A stretch of 64,000 nucleotides of DNA from Acanthosepion esculentum (lineage: Eukaryota; Mollusca; Cephalopoda; Sepiida; Sepiidae): the NCBI GenBank assembly GCA_964036315.1, contig OZ038485.1:81415863-81479862 (forward strand), written 5' to 3'. Numbering within the stretch: position 1 is the first letter of the stretch; every line of letters starts with the position of its first letter. The notes beneath the pieces are model-generated. The model searched no databases. It saw nothing but the letters and a program-made list of their open reading frames with translations, and was not told the origin of the DNA. A program made the position numbers and the translations under genes. Positions 28,355 through 39,044 of the stretch are shown here, piece after piece.

Positions 28355-28960
28355 ATTTAAAAATTGGAGATATAAGCATCAAGCAGGTGCACTTCAAATA
28401 TTTGAGTAGAGTTATAACAGGAGACGGGAAAATGCAGCACCAAGATCCGAACACGTATTAGACTAGCAAAAGAAGCATTCCAAAAGCTAAGCAAAGTGTT
28501 GGTGAACGGAAAGATTTCGTTAGAAACAGGGAAAAGGGTGTTGGATTGTTATGTGATATCGATCCTCTTATATGACAGTGGATGTTTGACAATCTCCCCA
28601 CGGATGAGGATAAAACTAGAGGTAGCAGAAATGTAGTTCTACAGAAAATTACTGAGAATTCCATGGACGAAGTTTTAAAGAAAATGGCAACAAAAAGAAT
28701 ATTTATACTCAGAATCAGGTAAGGAGAGATGCAATTCCTTGGACACATAATGAGGGAGGAGGGCTTAGAAAACTTATCCCTTACGGAGCATGTTGAGGAC
28801 AAGACAGATAATGGAAGGCGGGGAGACACTTACCTGACGAGCGTGTGTAAAAAGTTGGCGGAAAGGAGACCTTAGTAAAGTAAGAAAAACCTAAGTGGCA
28901 CACGAGATAGAAAATGGTGGAGAGCCATGATGACCTATGTCCTGAAGGGACGCGACACAA
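28355..28960 (+). pseudogene. LINE-A C-terminal part and 3' end
   Basis: Reads in pieces: YYLKIGDISIKQVHFKYLSR (28350), K.SIPKAKQSVGERKDF, LETGKRVLDCYVISILLYDSG (near 28517-28575, homologous to the satellite monomer), AVLQKITENSMDEVLKKMATKRIF, GEMQFLGHIMREEGLENLSL (about 28725-28785), then TYLTSVCK and WWRAMMTYVLKGRD. It ends at the (GAA)n tract. Two or more stops. Confidence 0.8.
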
Positions 28961-29035
28961 AGAAGAAGAAGAAGAAGAAGAAGAAGAAGAAGAAGAAGAA
29001 GAAGAAGAAGAAGAAGAAGAAGAAGAAGAAGAAGA
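28961..29035. repeat. (GAA)n at the LINE-A 3' end
   Basis: About 25 GAA units begin directly at the LINE-A terminus, so the tract is probably the element's own simple-repeat tail, expanded. The opposite-strand poly-Leu frame is an artefact. Confidence 0.85.
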
Positions 29036-29249
29036 ACGGAGCGTCGAAGCCTTGAACTTTTAGATATTGGATTGTGATTTGTAAGCATAATTCAAAAATA
29101 CGCTTTTAAGTAGGCGCCCGAGGGGGTCGTCAGTGATGTTTTGACTTGGTTCATCAGGGAGTTTCGGGTCTTTCAACATCATACTCCCCATCACCAAATC
29201 GACCCAATCAGGGGAGATCTAACCCTGATTCCCCCTCACTTTTAAAACG

Positions 29250-29420
29250 CTAACAGTTACTCTGGCCTTTTTAAAGAATTCTACGAAGAAAGACCACGTA
29301 TTCCGCACATCCGATTGGCTGTTTGTACAACCAATCAGCTGCGCGAACTATTTTTAAATGGCCCGCAGTGGGGACTAACTTTTTTTTTCTTTTTCTTTGG
29401 TGGATAGAAGCTTCAATGGA
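29250..29420. promoter_or_regulatory. Inverted CCAAT pair with AT-rich box, weak promoter candidate
   Basis: GATTGGCTG (29310) and CCAATCAGC (29331) are about 20 bp apart in inverted orientation, followed by CTATTTTTAAATGG (29348), which resembles a TATA/CArG-type box. No gene follows, and a solo LTR or transposon promoter is equally possible. Confidence 0.2.
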
Positions 29421-30190
29421 TAACCGAGGAGGTAATCTTAATATTCCTAAGTTTAATCCCTTCCCTAAGTGTTGCATCGTTTAAATATTGCCGGTTGTAT
29501 TTTATTTTATTTTTTGGGGGGGTGGGGATTAACCTCAACCCTACTATTACATTTATCGTTTAGCCCGATTCTTAAAATTTGTTACAGGTTAACTTTAACT
29601 GGATTGGTTTTATTCGCTATATTTAAATAATTGTCCATGAACATAGTCTATTTCTTTACACACAATAATAAAATTAGAAAGAAAATCGATAAAGTAAAGT
29701 AAGCAGCATAATATTCCTTACCATTAAACTATTTACAAATTTAAGGTCGTTTAAATACAGTAGACTAACAGAACCAACACAAAACGTTTGCCTGTTCCAT
29801 TGTGCGATGGTTAATTGGAAATCATTGAATACAGCTTATCGTTTTATGTTCTTAAGTCACGAGCGGTGTCCTGAAAATAAACAGTTTTTTTTACCAGGTA
29901 TTAATATCATAATCTATGTATAATAAAAATATTAATAAACATCATTTTAAAAAAGTATCTACTAATAACTCGTCACAAATATCTGAAAAAAACTGACAAT
30001 CATTTTTTACAGAGTACAGCGTCCATATTTCTTGCGGACAATTTAGCAAAGGCTATAGATACTGACATGTGCATATTCTCCCTTTCCCTCTATTTCTCTC
30101 CTTCTTTCTCTATTTCTCACGCTCTTTATTTGTGTGTAGACATGCGTGTGCGTATGCGCGTATGTGTGTAATTCACATTCAAAGAAATCA
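29420..30190. other. No feature recognised
   Basis: AT-rich, non-coding; no family resemblance. Confidence 0.35.
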
Positions 30191-30500
30191 AGCTTCCCGC
30201 AACCTTCTTACCATTCCTGACCCAGGTACAATCAACGGCGCCACACAGTCTCGAGGTGCTTTCGACTCTCGACCTCTAGAGGCTTACATTATCTGGGACA
30301 AGACTTCATTAGAGGCCATATGCCTCTCTAATGTCCAACTCTGAGCTCCCTTCAGCCATAATTTATGCTCGCGAAACGCTGGGCCAACCACCTGTTGCAT
30401 ATTGGCGGAAGTTGGTCTATCGCATCGATCTGAGCCCTGTAAATAGCCAACCTCCGAAATTATATTATTGATAACCTTGTGAATCCGATGACCTAAATAC
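30190..30500. other. Unclassified moderately GC-rich block
   Basis: More balanced composition than its surroundings (CCCGCAACCTTCTTACC ... TTGGTCTATCGCATCG) with a CCTCTAGAGG palindrome. The frame 30069-30344 has no recognised homology. Confidence 0.25.
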
Positions 30501-30599
30501 AGAAACCGTCGATGGCTTTTGGCAAAGGATGAAGGTTAAACATTTATTTTAAGGAATTAGGATACAAATTCGTAAGGTTGATCTTCATTTGTCGAAAAA

Positions 30600-31095
30600 G
30601 TCGCTATTACACTATTTATTATTCTATCTTAGTCAATCTATTTCGAATCCCAGCAAATTCGGGCCATGTGTATTATATCGCAGTTGTGTTTTTTGCAACT
30701 ATATCTGCCCAGTCTGGATAGAGTTCAAAAGCATCAACACGGCCTTGTTGGTGATTAAATATATTTTTTTAGCTTAAAACCCATTTGTCACAGACGGGAC
30801 GTCGCAAGCCTCTCGCTACTCTGTCGCTATATCCACGGCATATGTTCTGACGAGCCACATTTCTTGGTCCGCCCAACCCTGACATTTACAACTGGGACCC
30901 GCCGAGCCACATACACGGACGATCCACATTCCCTTGGAATTCCATTAGTAATAACTAACTCGGATAGCTTATTCCGAAGAACTGCTGCTTTGTGGAACAG
31001 ACTCCCGACGGGATGTTTTCCTAATCACTACGTTCTTGACCTCTTCAAGTCGAGGGTTAACCTTTATATTTCCTGCATAACTCCATGAAGTTTAC
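30600..31095 (+). pseudogene. CR1/L2-like LINE C-terminal fragment (different subfamily)
   Basis: A decayed LE.IQH-type region is followed after 30864 by a clear frame with TGTRRATYTDDPHSLGIP, ITNSDSLFRRTAALWNRLP and CFPNHYVLDLFKSRVN (about 30940-31060). The last two match the FFPRTARLWNSLP...CFPxxYNLxxFKSxVN signature of this LINE class. The copy has lost RT and endonuclease. Confidence 0.75.
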
Positions 31096-31304
31096 TACTT
31101 AACTTTTCTTACGTCCATACAATAGTAAGCTAACGCTCTACCTGTATGGCTCTTGGGCCTTGTATTTGCTGAATATTAGCTTAAAAAACATAAATATATG
31201 CAAAAATAAGGATAATTTTTTTCCCCTTTTGATTATTATGTCGTGTTTTGCAATAACCGGAATTGAGTATTTCACTTCAGACAAGTAAAAAAAACAAAAA
31301 ACAC

Positions 31305-31385
31305 ACAAGTCTTCTTTTAGATCCCATGTCCTGAACAGACATGAGCGATCATACCTTTCTACAACTTATCCCCCTTCTTTTCCCT
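31305..31385 (-). repeat. LINE-A 3' terminus, antisense
   Basis: CCATGTCCTGAACAGACATGAG and the following ...TTTCTACAAC match, reversed, the LINE-A end. Beyond it, 31385-31540 has only a GGAGCCC/GGGCTCC hairpin (about 31434-31460). Confidence 0.45.
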
Positions 31386-31539
31386 GGTTCTACATTCCAC
31401 GGCCAGTGCATATTACCTCCGAATCCCCTGACTGGAGCCCAAGCATAACTGGGGCTCCCGGGCAGTGCTTTGTCACCCTCACTGTCTTATCAACATTTGC
31501 TCTTTTCTATCTACATTTAAATACGTTACAAATTAAACA

Positions 31540-32115
31540 ATTTTTTCTCTCCATAACCTATCCTACATATCTATAAGTCTACAATTCGCCCACACTTACA
31601 ATATTGCTGCCACATATGGCCAGCTGCCCCTTCTATTTATCTAGAGCGCCTTGATAAAATCCAAAGAAGAATCAGCAATATGATCGGACCTGATCTGTCG
31701 CCTCGGCTTCAGTCACTTTCCCATCGCCGTAAGGTTGCCTTACTTTGCCTTTTTCTATAGATACTTTCATTGTAATTGTTCGGATAAGTTCTTCACTATG
31801 TTACCTAAACTTTTTAATTTAAGCACTGTACTAGACAGGCGTCGAAATCTCGTCAATTTACAGTTGAGTTGGCGAGATGTAACCGTAAGTTCTATGTTAA
31901 CAGTTTCTTTTCTTGCACTTCTCGCTTGTGGAACTCCCTTCTGGCTCAATGATTAATCAACTTTAATCAACAATGATTTAAATGTCAATCGCTATCTACT
32001 GTCTTCGTGATTACCCTTATTTTGTTCTTGCTCCTTAGTAATGCTTCTGTTACTAATTCTTCCTCACTAAGTAACGACTTGCATCTTAGTGGCTTGGGTG
32101 CACTCGATTAAAAAA
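31540..32115 (+). pseudogene. LINE-B C-terminal fragment with 3' UTR
   Basis: Best-preserved C-terminal fragment here. It has a HTYNIAATYG-type segment (31590), LERLDKIQRRISN, LSHRRKVALLCLFL, then a long frame (31735-31956) reading LFNLSTVLDRRRNLVNLQLS and VSFLALLACGTPFWLND. The 3' UTR follows, with CTTAGTGGCTTGGGTG and a terminal ATTAAAAAAATTG. In-frame stops separate the parts. Confidence 0.78.
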
Positions 32116-32815
32116 ATTGCGACTATTTTTAAAGAATGAAAAATTTGTCATTCTGGGGTATGTTTTCGTTCAAATCCCCAAACTTGTTTTGCTTATGCTA
32201 AGTTTTAAAAAAAAAACAACTATTTAAAATTCACTATTTTTATTCATAATGTAGAATTTGTTAAATTATTCAACATTTTAACAAGAAAAAAATTCAAATT
32301 GATGTTAAAAATTTCCGCAAAACATTTGAAATTAATTTAAGATGGAATGATATATTATGACATGTCTCTAATTTGTATTTGAATACACTGTAAAAATACA
32401 TTTTCAATTTTTCTCGTTGAATTGTTCACCTATATTGCATATGATCCATTATTACACATAATTAGGTTACAAAAAAAGGTGTATTTTATATGAATATACG
32501 TTACGAAAATTGAGATTGAGTAAGAGTGGGTAGGCCTCCCGATTCTTTAACTTGTCCTCTGTGTGTTTAGTACTCTAAGAATTCTTTCCTCGTTATTTGG
32601 CCTAGAAATTTCAATTGACTCTTTCTTGTCAGTATGTTAATATGTTATTCCTATTTTCGTTAACACTTCCTCGTGGCCCACATCTCCCTCGCTTGAAGTC
32701 TCTTTTTCATCTCTGAGGAAATTCGTCAGTAGTCACTGCCATATATAATATATGCGACAGCATTTCAGAACTTTTCTTTGTTCCTACCGATATTTTCATT
32801 GTCTCAATATATATT
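32115..32815. other. AT-rich; short SINE or LINE-A trace only
   Basis: No gene. At about 32590-32720 there is a weak antisense match to LINE-A (CCTAGAAATTTCAATTGACTC, TCTCTTTTTCATCTC). Confidence 0.35.
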
Positions 32816-32816
32816 A

Positions 32817-32819
<3 letters not shown>

Positions 32820-32895
<76 letters not shown>
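32820..32895. repeat. (AT)n microsatellite
   Basis: AT tract directly before the terminal-repeat-like block. Confidence 0.95.
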
Positions 32896-32897
<2 letters not shown>

Positions 32898-33150
32898 TCC
32901 AAAATTCGCTTGAAGATGAAATAGAACTAATGTTTTTAATTTAATTACAAAATTAAATTTGAAGTTTTTAGCTTCCATTTTTGAAACATGATTATTACTG
33001 TGTAACCCAAAAAACATATTTTAAATCAGTTAATTTATAATATTAATGCTCTGTAAATTTACACTGAGCACTATTTTGTAAAAATAAAAAATATATCAAT
33101 AAGAACACCGGATTATATATCTTACTGTTTTTTCTTTTTAATTATATATA
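32896..33150 (+). repeat. Terminal-repeat-like block upstream of the RT ORF
   Basis: Reads ACTCCAAAATTCGC, GATGAAATAGAACTAATG, the arm TTTAGCTTCCATTTTTGAAAC, AATCAGTTAATTTATAATATT, ATGCTCTGTAAATTTACA, AAGAACACCGGATTATATA and CTTACTGTTTTTTC. It is the same as half of 10014-10375 and the inverse of 13040-13310. Placed 60 bp before a reverse-transcriptase frame, it may be that element's 5' terminal repeat. Confidence 0.65.
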
Positions 33151-33212
33151 CATACATTGGCTCCTAAACAAAGTCGAGCACTCTTAATCTTTATTTTTAA
33201 CAAGAAAAAAAT

Positions 33213-34195
33213 ATGGAGAAAATAAATTTCGGAATTTCTCTGAAGAACATTCCTAATAGCAACAAAAAGGATTATTTCGTTATTTTAATGCAAAAAACAG
33301 AGGAAATCATACGAAAGATGAGATGGAGAGCTTACTTCTTCCTTAAACGGAATGAATTACAAAACAAAAACAACAAGGAGATTTATGGTTTTAGCAGTAA
33401 AAAAGCAGCATCGTTTATTCATAGTTTGTCTGGTTTCGAAAATAACCTTTTGGAAATAATAAATAACAAAAATTTCCGTGAAAAGAAATGCTACTTCCAG
33501 AAACGCTTAGATAAAATAGTAAAAATACATTAACACAACAGATAAAATTTTAGTAAAATCCCACAAAACTGGAAACTTCTCTAAAATAAAGACAAAAGAC
33601 TACAACGATCTAATAAATAAGGATTTACATAAGAACTACAAAAAGGCAAATAATAATGACCTCAACATGGTTGAGAATATTAATACTAGCAGTAAAAATA
33701 TCATTGACAAACTGAAGATCAGTGATAGAGTAGGTCAACTATATGAAAGAGAGTGCTATATAACCTTAAAGAACCACAAACCAGATTTCGAGGCTAATCC
33801 GACTACAAGGATAATAAAGCCTACAAGACCTGTTATCGGAAAAATTAGTAAAATGTTCCTTGAAAGGGTAAATCAACAAATTAAAGAAAAATAGGCTTGA
33901 AACTTTGGATTAAAACCAAAGACGTGACAAACTGGTTTACTTATATAAAGGAAAAAACAACTGTACACTAATGCAGTTTGATATTGAAAATTATTATCAA
34001 TCAATATCTAAAGAACTGTTCATGAATGCATTGGACTTTGCTACCCAGTACACGGATATTTCAAAGGAAGAAAAGAACATTATTATAAATGCGAAAAAAT
34101 CGGTACTGATACATAAAGGTGAGCAATGGATAAAACATTCATATGACCACTTTGACATCACAATGGGATCACTAGACTCAGCTGAGTCAAGTTGA
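33213..34195 (+). pseudogene. Reverse transcriptase of an unclassified retroelement, frameshifted
   Basis: Three consecutive frames form one protein. Frame 1 (33213-33533) is a Lys-rich N-terminal region. Frame 2 (about 33538-33894) reads VKSHKTGNFSKIKTKDYN, then ERECYITLKNHKPDFEANP and RIIKPTRPVIGKISK, the RT fingers (TLKxHKP and R residues). Frame 3 (from about 33900) gives KDVTNWFTYIKEK, MQFDIENYYQSISKELF (motif A, catalytic Asp in FDIENYY, 33971-34020), and DHFDITMGSLDSAES (motif-B-like region). It stops before motif C (YRDD in relatives). Two frameshifts and truncation. The family is common in marine invertebrates; Penelope-like is possible but unproven. Confidence 0.7.
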
Positions 34196-34199
34196 GCAA

Positions 34200-34860
34200 G
34201 AAATAATCAGTCAGTGGGTAGTGCTTTACAAAACATATTTGTTGCAAGAATACAACTGTCATATCAATGTTGAAATCTGCTCATCAATTCATTCAATGAA
34301 GTATTGCATCAAATACATTTTAAAGGGGTCAAATCAAGCTGTTTTACACACGTACACTCACACTGAAAATAGTTTTCCCTTTGATTTAAATTAAATTTAA
34401 ATTTTAACAAGAGAATGACTACTATCCAAAATACAGGAGAAAGCCGGAAGTTAGAGGTCACATCGGCAAGATCATTGAGTATTATTGAAATGCGTCATTT
34501 TCCCCACAAATTATATCAATGATTTAAAACAAATCACCATTTTCTTACAAAAGAAATGTGTGATACGCAGCAAGGCGCCCGTAATTCGGTTAGTGACTTC
34601 ATAATCTCCGACTATTTTAGTTTTCAAATCCCAATTTTATATTCTCATTTTTTTTGTTTCTGCTGTCTTTTTCTAAAGTTGACAAAATCTTCAACATTTG
34701 TGTTTATTTATGTAATATTTCGTAATCTGTCTTACTTTCTATTCCTGTTATTTACCTAACGTTTTACTTTTATATATTAACAAAGGTTTCTTTTTGCGTA
34801 ATGTGTATAATGTTTATAGACGTACATTATATATGTTCCAAATGTTGTCGTAACCGGTGA
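34200..34860. other. No gene seen
   Basis: AT-rich; the frame 34556-34759 is Phe-rich and unsupported. Possibly the decayed 3' part of the RT element. Confidence 0.35.
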
Positions 34861-35220
34861 TGATAGTGAGGACAAGCTTCTGTGGTATGCACCTCAAATG
34901 CTCTCAAATCTATTACAACTCAAAGCCGGAGAATGAGCAAAGGTGGAAAACTGGCGCCACATAACCAGCTTCATCAGCCCAAGAAGTCAGTCCATCTAGA
35001 AGAGAAATCCTGATATTAAACCTCCGCTGCCTTGTGGTCATATCCAAACATGGAAAAGGCTATAGAAGCAAATCCAGACGGAAAACCGCCGTGTAGCCCC
35101 GAACTGACAACACTCCGGTAAAGCTGTTCCCCAATGTAATGCTCTGTATTCCTTTGGATCTTGTCGGTACGGGCCAAGAGTGGGGCCATGTAGTCTGGGC
35201 AGCGAACGAAGCTCATTTTT
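34860..35220. repeat. Unclassified GC-balanced block
   Basis: Clearly less AT-rich than its neighbours, from about CCGGAGAATGAGCAAAGG to AGCGAACGAAGC. A minus frame of 66 codons (35016-35216) has no recognised homology. It ends where SINE-T begins. Probably part of a dispersed element, class unknown. Confidence 0.3.
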
Positions 35221-35229
35221 TTTTAGCGA

Positions 35230-35350
35230 GTAAATATTGCCTTAACTATTTTTTAAAGATAAGAATGATTTTTTCAAACACAAGTCCTAGCAATTAACAT
35301 ATATCTGGGAGGAGCTGGATTCACACTCTTCCTAACTACCCACTCATTCA
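35230..35350 (-). repeat. SINE-T fragment
   Basis: GCGAGTAAATATTGCC, CACAAGTCCTAGCAATTAAC, ATATCTGGGAGGAGCTGGATTCA repeat the arrangement of 1335-1470. Confidence 0.55.
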
Positions 35351-36465
35351 TTACCTTACCTGTTCATTCCCCACGCATTGAAAAACAAAAGGCTACGAAC
35401 ATTTGTTACAACACAATACTTTTAAAATCCCATAGTTTTCATTCATGCATCCCAATTTTGCTGCGGTCTTTTCAATTTATATAGCATTTCAAGTAATTTT
35501 CATCATCCTTGATGTCAATGAAAAGACATATTTTTCCAAAACGAATGCTTTAAATTTCACAACAGTAATTTGATCAGAGCAAATTACAGTGTAAGTTTTT
35601 ACAACAAATCTATTACATCCAATTTCAAATTCATAAATTTAAAAAAATAATTGAAAATAATAATTTTCTATGTGATATGGTGATAAATCAGAGGGTCAAG
35701 CTGTGCAAATTCGTTTGTTACGACATAGCAGGCGAATAAAAAAAAACTTAAATTTATTTTCTAAAAGCCGTCGCTCGTGTCAATTACTCACGTAAATGCA
35801 AACTTCCACTCTGGAAACATTATACGAAATGCAGATTTCCTGCCAACGAATAAATATTAGTTTTGAATAGAAAATTTAATAAGCTTTACTTTTTATTGCA
35901 CAAGGTCAGAATAGTGAATAACTTACTTACAACATTGACAGTGGACTTAACCTCTCTCTCTCATCTGCGGGATGTGGCAAGCCCGTCACTGCTCTACCTT
36001 TACATCCAAGCAAAGAGCTCGGACGAACTACAGAGTGGGGAGGGACAGTAAAAAGCGGTAAATTCAGAAATACGTGAAACAACCATAGAAAAATGGTGAC
36101 TACTGATGTGACTGAAAAATTCATGAAGAATTTCTGCACGTCGGATGTTCTTTGAAAAGTACGATAGCTTGACACTCAAAATCAGTGAGTTGTTTAACCA
36201 TACGAGAAGGGCAGAACGAAAGACGAAAGTTGTCTGTAAATAACCATTAAAAGTCATGAGATCGAGCAGCAATTTATCATTCATAAAAGAGTTACGTAAT
36301 TACGCAAGAGTCGAATGATTATTCAAGGTCATGAATATTCAAGAAATTTATTCAAGTTTATTCAAGGTCAATTATTCCTGAAAGAAAAACATTGATAATA
36401 AATCTACCGCTTTTTTACTAGGCCCCCTGCACATTCCTTGGTTCTGCTAGTTCTAAAATTCACGG
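35350..36465. other. No gene seen
   Basis: AT-rich with short frames on both strands (up to 94 codons), none recognised. A small tandem of TCAAGGTCATGAATATTCAAG-like units lies at 36325-36375. Confidence 0.35.
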
Positions 36466-36469
36466 CTAA

Positions 36470-36740
36470 GATACGCCATGTCACTTACATTGTAGCAAAA
36501 CATCGATATTTTATCCGTATTCCATCGATGAGATGTAAGTTTCACTCGAACAGCTTCTTCCCGTAACCCACGGCTCTGGGGAAAAGCCTTCCAATCACTT
36601 CGATCACTACAGTCTTAACCTGTTCAAGGCTACGGTTAACCGTTATCTTCCCCTCCTATCCGTACAAACTGCCTTTTAATGTAACCCACTACATCAAGTG
36701 GTCTGCTGGTGTTGTGCAGGGAGAACCTTACTGTAAAATA
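36470..36740 (+). pseudogene. CR1/L2-like LINE 3' fragment
   Basis: In pieces: a RTASSRNPRLWGKAFQSL frame near 36550-36600 corresponds to FFPRTARLWNSLPxSxFP, followed by a frameshifted YSLNLFKATVNRYL-type segment (36610-36650). Decayed tail after. Confidence 0.55.
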
Positions 36741-36764
36741 AAACAAAAAAACTTGATTGCTACA

Positions 36765-36835
36765 TACATAGTGGTTAGAACGTTAGCATTCTGACCATGA
36801 GACCCGGATTCGAATCATGTTATAGTTGATGTTTT
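36765..36835 (+). repeat. tRNA-like SINE head
   Basis: AGTGGTTAGAACGTTAG (A box) and CGGATTCGAATC (B box, 36807-36818) are well placed for a Pol III promoter. The tRNA type is uncertain. The body after it, including a GATGTTTTAACGAG...AAAACATC hairpin, is not recognised. Confidence 0.6.
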
Positions 36836-36839
36836 AACG

Positions 36840-37520
36840 AGATGATTTCTTGAAAACATCGACCTGGAGAAACCAAACCAGCGTTACGCACCATTGAAAA
36901 GTGCCTGAAAATTATTCCACAGATTGATCAAGGCTTATGAATGAAACTAACTCGATGAAACTGTCATTGATGGTTACGCTAACTCAAAGTAAGAAGCAAT
37001 CGTGGTCGGTCGTTTAAGCAGACTGTTTTCAACTACTGATCACGCTAAATTATATGCTCTCTTTAGAAACTTTAATTGAGTTCTACTCAGTATAGGTGAA
37101 ATATAAACCATAGATATAGCCCTGCGGATGTTAAAAACAAAAAAATGTATCTGAGAGGGCGTCTACAATAGGGATTAGCTAAAGACCCTAGCAGACGGCA
37201 ATAATCGGAAAAGATTAGCCAGCTTTTCAGTTTTAAATATGTATATATTAATACTTAAGTTGAAGCCCAAGATTTTTTTAATTATCAAATTTATCTGCCG
37301 TCTTGTCGGGGTTCTGGAAAATGTTTTAAAAGGTATCAGGGCATCTCAAATTCTATTATATAATCTTATTGAAATGTCGTAGAAATTTTATCGACTGGCT
37401 CCTGTTGGATATTAAGAGATTCTCGCACCAGTAGTGTCTGGTAAAGTTATGCAGATGGCGTAACAATTACCAGAGCTGAAAATTGAATCGTTAAGCCAAG
37501 TTCAGGCGTCTTCCGAGTCT
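36840..37520. other. No gene seen
   Basis: Non-coding. Near 37260-37480 there are weak RT-like pieces on neither a single frame nor a clear family, so nothing is called. Confidence 0.3.
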
Positions 37521-37630
37521 GTTGCATTCACTATCGCACTAATTTCCTTGGCAACGGTATAAGTAGATTTATTCTTCTCCCCCCAGCCATGATTAAACAG
37601 CAGGGCTGACGATCCTCCCTATCCTCACGT
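37520..37630 (+). repeat. SINE-T body fragment
   Basis: CGCACTAATTTCCTTGG, TTATTCTTCTCCCCCCAGCC and ATGATTAAACAGCAGG correspond to the SINE-T body of 5490-5570. Confidence 0.6.
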
Positions 37631-37732
37631 GTCAGCCTGTCTAAGAGAAGGAAGACTCTAAATTCGAAACCATTCAGAAGGTAACGAAAGATCACACCGT
37701 TATCTTTCTCAAGAAGTCGTGGCATTTTACGA

Positions 37733-38262
37733 AGGCATTTCAAAAAGTATCGGGACTGGTGCTCTAAAAATAAAACTACAAGGCATATCAATTCAACATT
37801 TAATCTCCTTCGAAGTAGTCACCTTCTGAAGCCACACATGTCGCTTCCCTTGATGGAAGCATTCCTGGGACTAATTTCAGGGGTAGTGAAACTCCTGCTT
37901 TGTCACATTCTCTTGGAGTTCCTCGGCGTCTTGAAATCTTATTTCTTTCAATTGGGATTTGATTTTTCGAAAAAGAAAAAAGTTACAATGCGCGATACCT
38001 GGTGAGTATGGTTGTCAGACCTAGGATTGTTGTAGATGGCCAAAAACTGCTGCACAAGCCATAGTCACTGATGGAATCTCTGTGGTGTGGGGAGACGTCC
38101 ACACTCTACACATTTTTCTTCCAAGCACTGCTATGAACAAAGGAAGTTAGCGAGAACGTTATAAATTAGTGTGAACACGCGACATAGTTCAGGTCACTCT
38201 GAGTCAAGCGGCTTCACTAGCTCTGTTATCATAGAAACAGTTCCTATACCTTTTGATCAGAC
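37733..38262 (-). mobile_element. Deleted mariner-like element
   Basis: The left end has TCAAAAAGTATCGGGACTG (37738) and the right end its diverged inverse (CAGTTCCTATACCTTTTGA, about 38238-38256), suggesting TIRs. The interior near 37805-38100, on the minus strand, contains decayed transposase pieces (…FGKSFWEKKNKNPK.., regions matching N-terminal …E..F.LR.. segments). About 530 bp, non-autonomous. Confidence 0.55.
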
Positions 38263-38283
38263 ATCGTATAAATATTTAAGAGG

Positions 38284-38342
38284 AGAAAGTTGTGGAGAAC
38301 TATGATCGTCTACGTCTCGACGGGATATGGCATTTCGCTTCC
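38284..38342 (+). repeat. LINE-A 3' terminus remnant
   Basis: GTTGTGGAGAACTATGATCG and TCTCGACGGGATATGGCA match the LINE-A end. Confidence 0.5.
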
Positions 38343-38344
38343 GA

Positions 38345-38920
38345 AATATGCCGCCGCTCTTGCTGGAGATCAAGTGACAGTCAATATTGAAGGATCCTTT
38401 TTATTATTTAAGCTGATTTTTGTCATGCTATCGTTCGGATAGTTTCAATCCGTCCACGGATTTCAGATACTTTCAGCCAATTTCCAAGACTCTTCAGGAC
38501 CATTTCAAGCACACTTATAATAAACTAACAGGCTTTTCCCGCTCGCTGTCGCTTCGTAGGATATATTCACTACTTGAAATCTTTGAAACAAAACTTTTCA
38601 CCAAACATTTCATTCATAAATTGGCTTGTTATAGTTAAGGAAAGTTCTATAAATAGATGCTAACTTGCCAAGTAAAATGCAAATTTCAAACACTTTTCTG
38701 CACTATATAAGACAATATTCCTAGACAGAACGATTTTTTATAAGAAAATCAAAACAATCCTCGAATAAAGGAACAGTAATAAAGGACAGTTAATTAATGA
38801 AATAAACTTATTTTTAAATTAATATACAAATTAGATAAACAAGAAAAGTAGATAATATATAATACAAATATTTAGATATTAATGTGTAAATTACTCTTTT
38901 TGAGTAATTTCACTATTTGC
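38345..38920. other. No gene seen
   Basis: A frame of 72 codons at 38420-38638 has no recognised homology; the rest is AT-rich. Confidence 0.3.
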
Positions 38921-38924
38921 TAGA

Positions 38925-39010
38925 TCAATTACGACTGAATAGTGAGTTCGATCCTCACTGGGTGCCCTACACAATCGGTCTTGTGCCACATCTAAACTAT
39001 GCTTAGAAAA
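38925..39010 (+). repeat. tRNA-derived SINE, 3' half
   Basis: GTGAGTTCGATCCTCACTGG (B-box region), then CGGTCTTGTGCCACATCTAA. Same family as 13622-13745. It directly precedes the tandem structured repeats. Confidence 0.6.
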
Positions 39011-39044
39011 ACATTTTAGTGGGTAAATCGGTCTCTCGAGTGGT

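Noticed and set aside
28891..29088. Poly-Leu frame as a signal peptide or membrane protein
   Set aside because: Antisense translation of (GAA)n.
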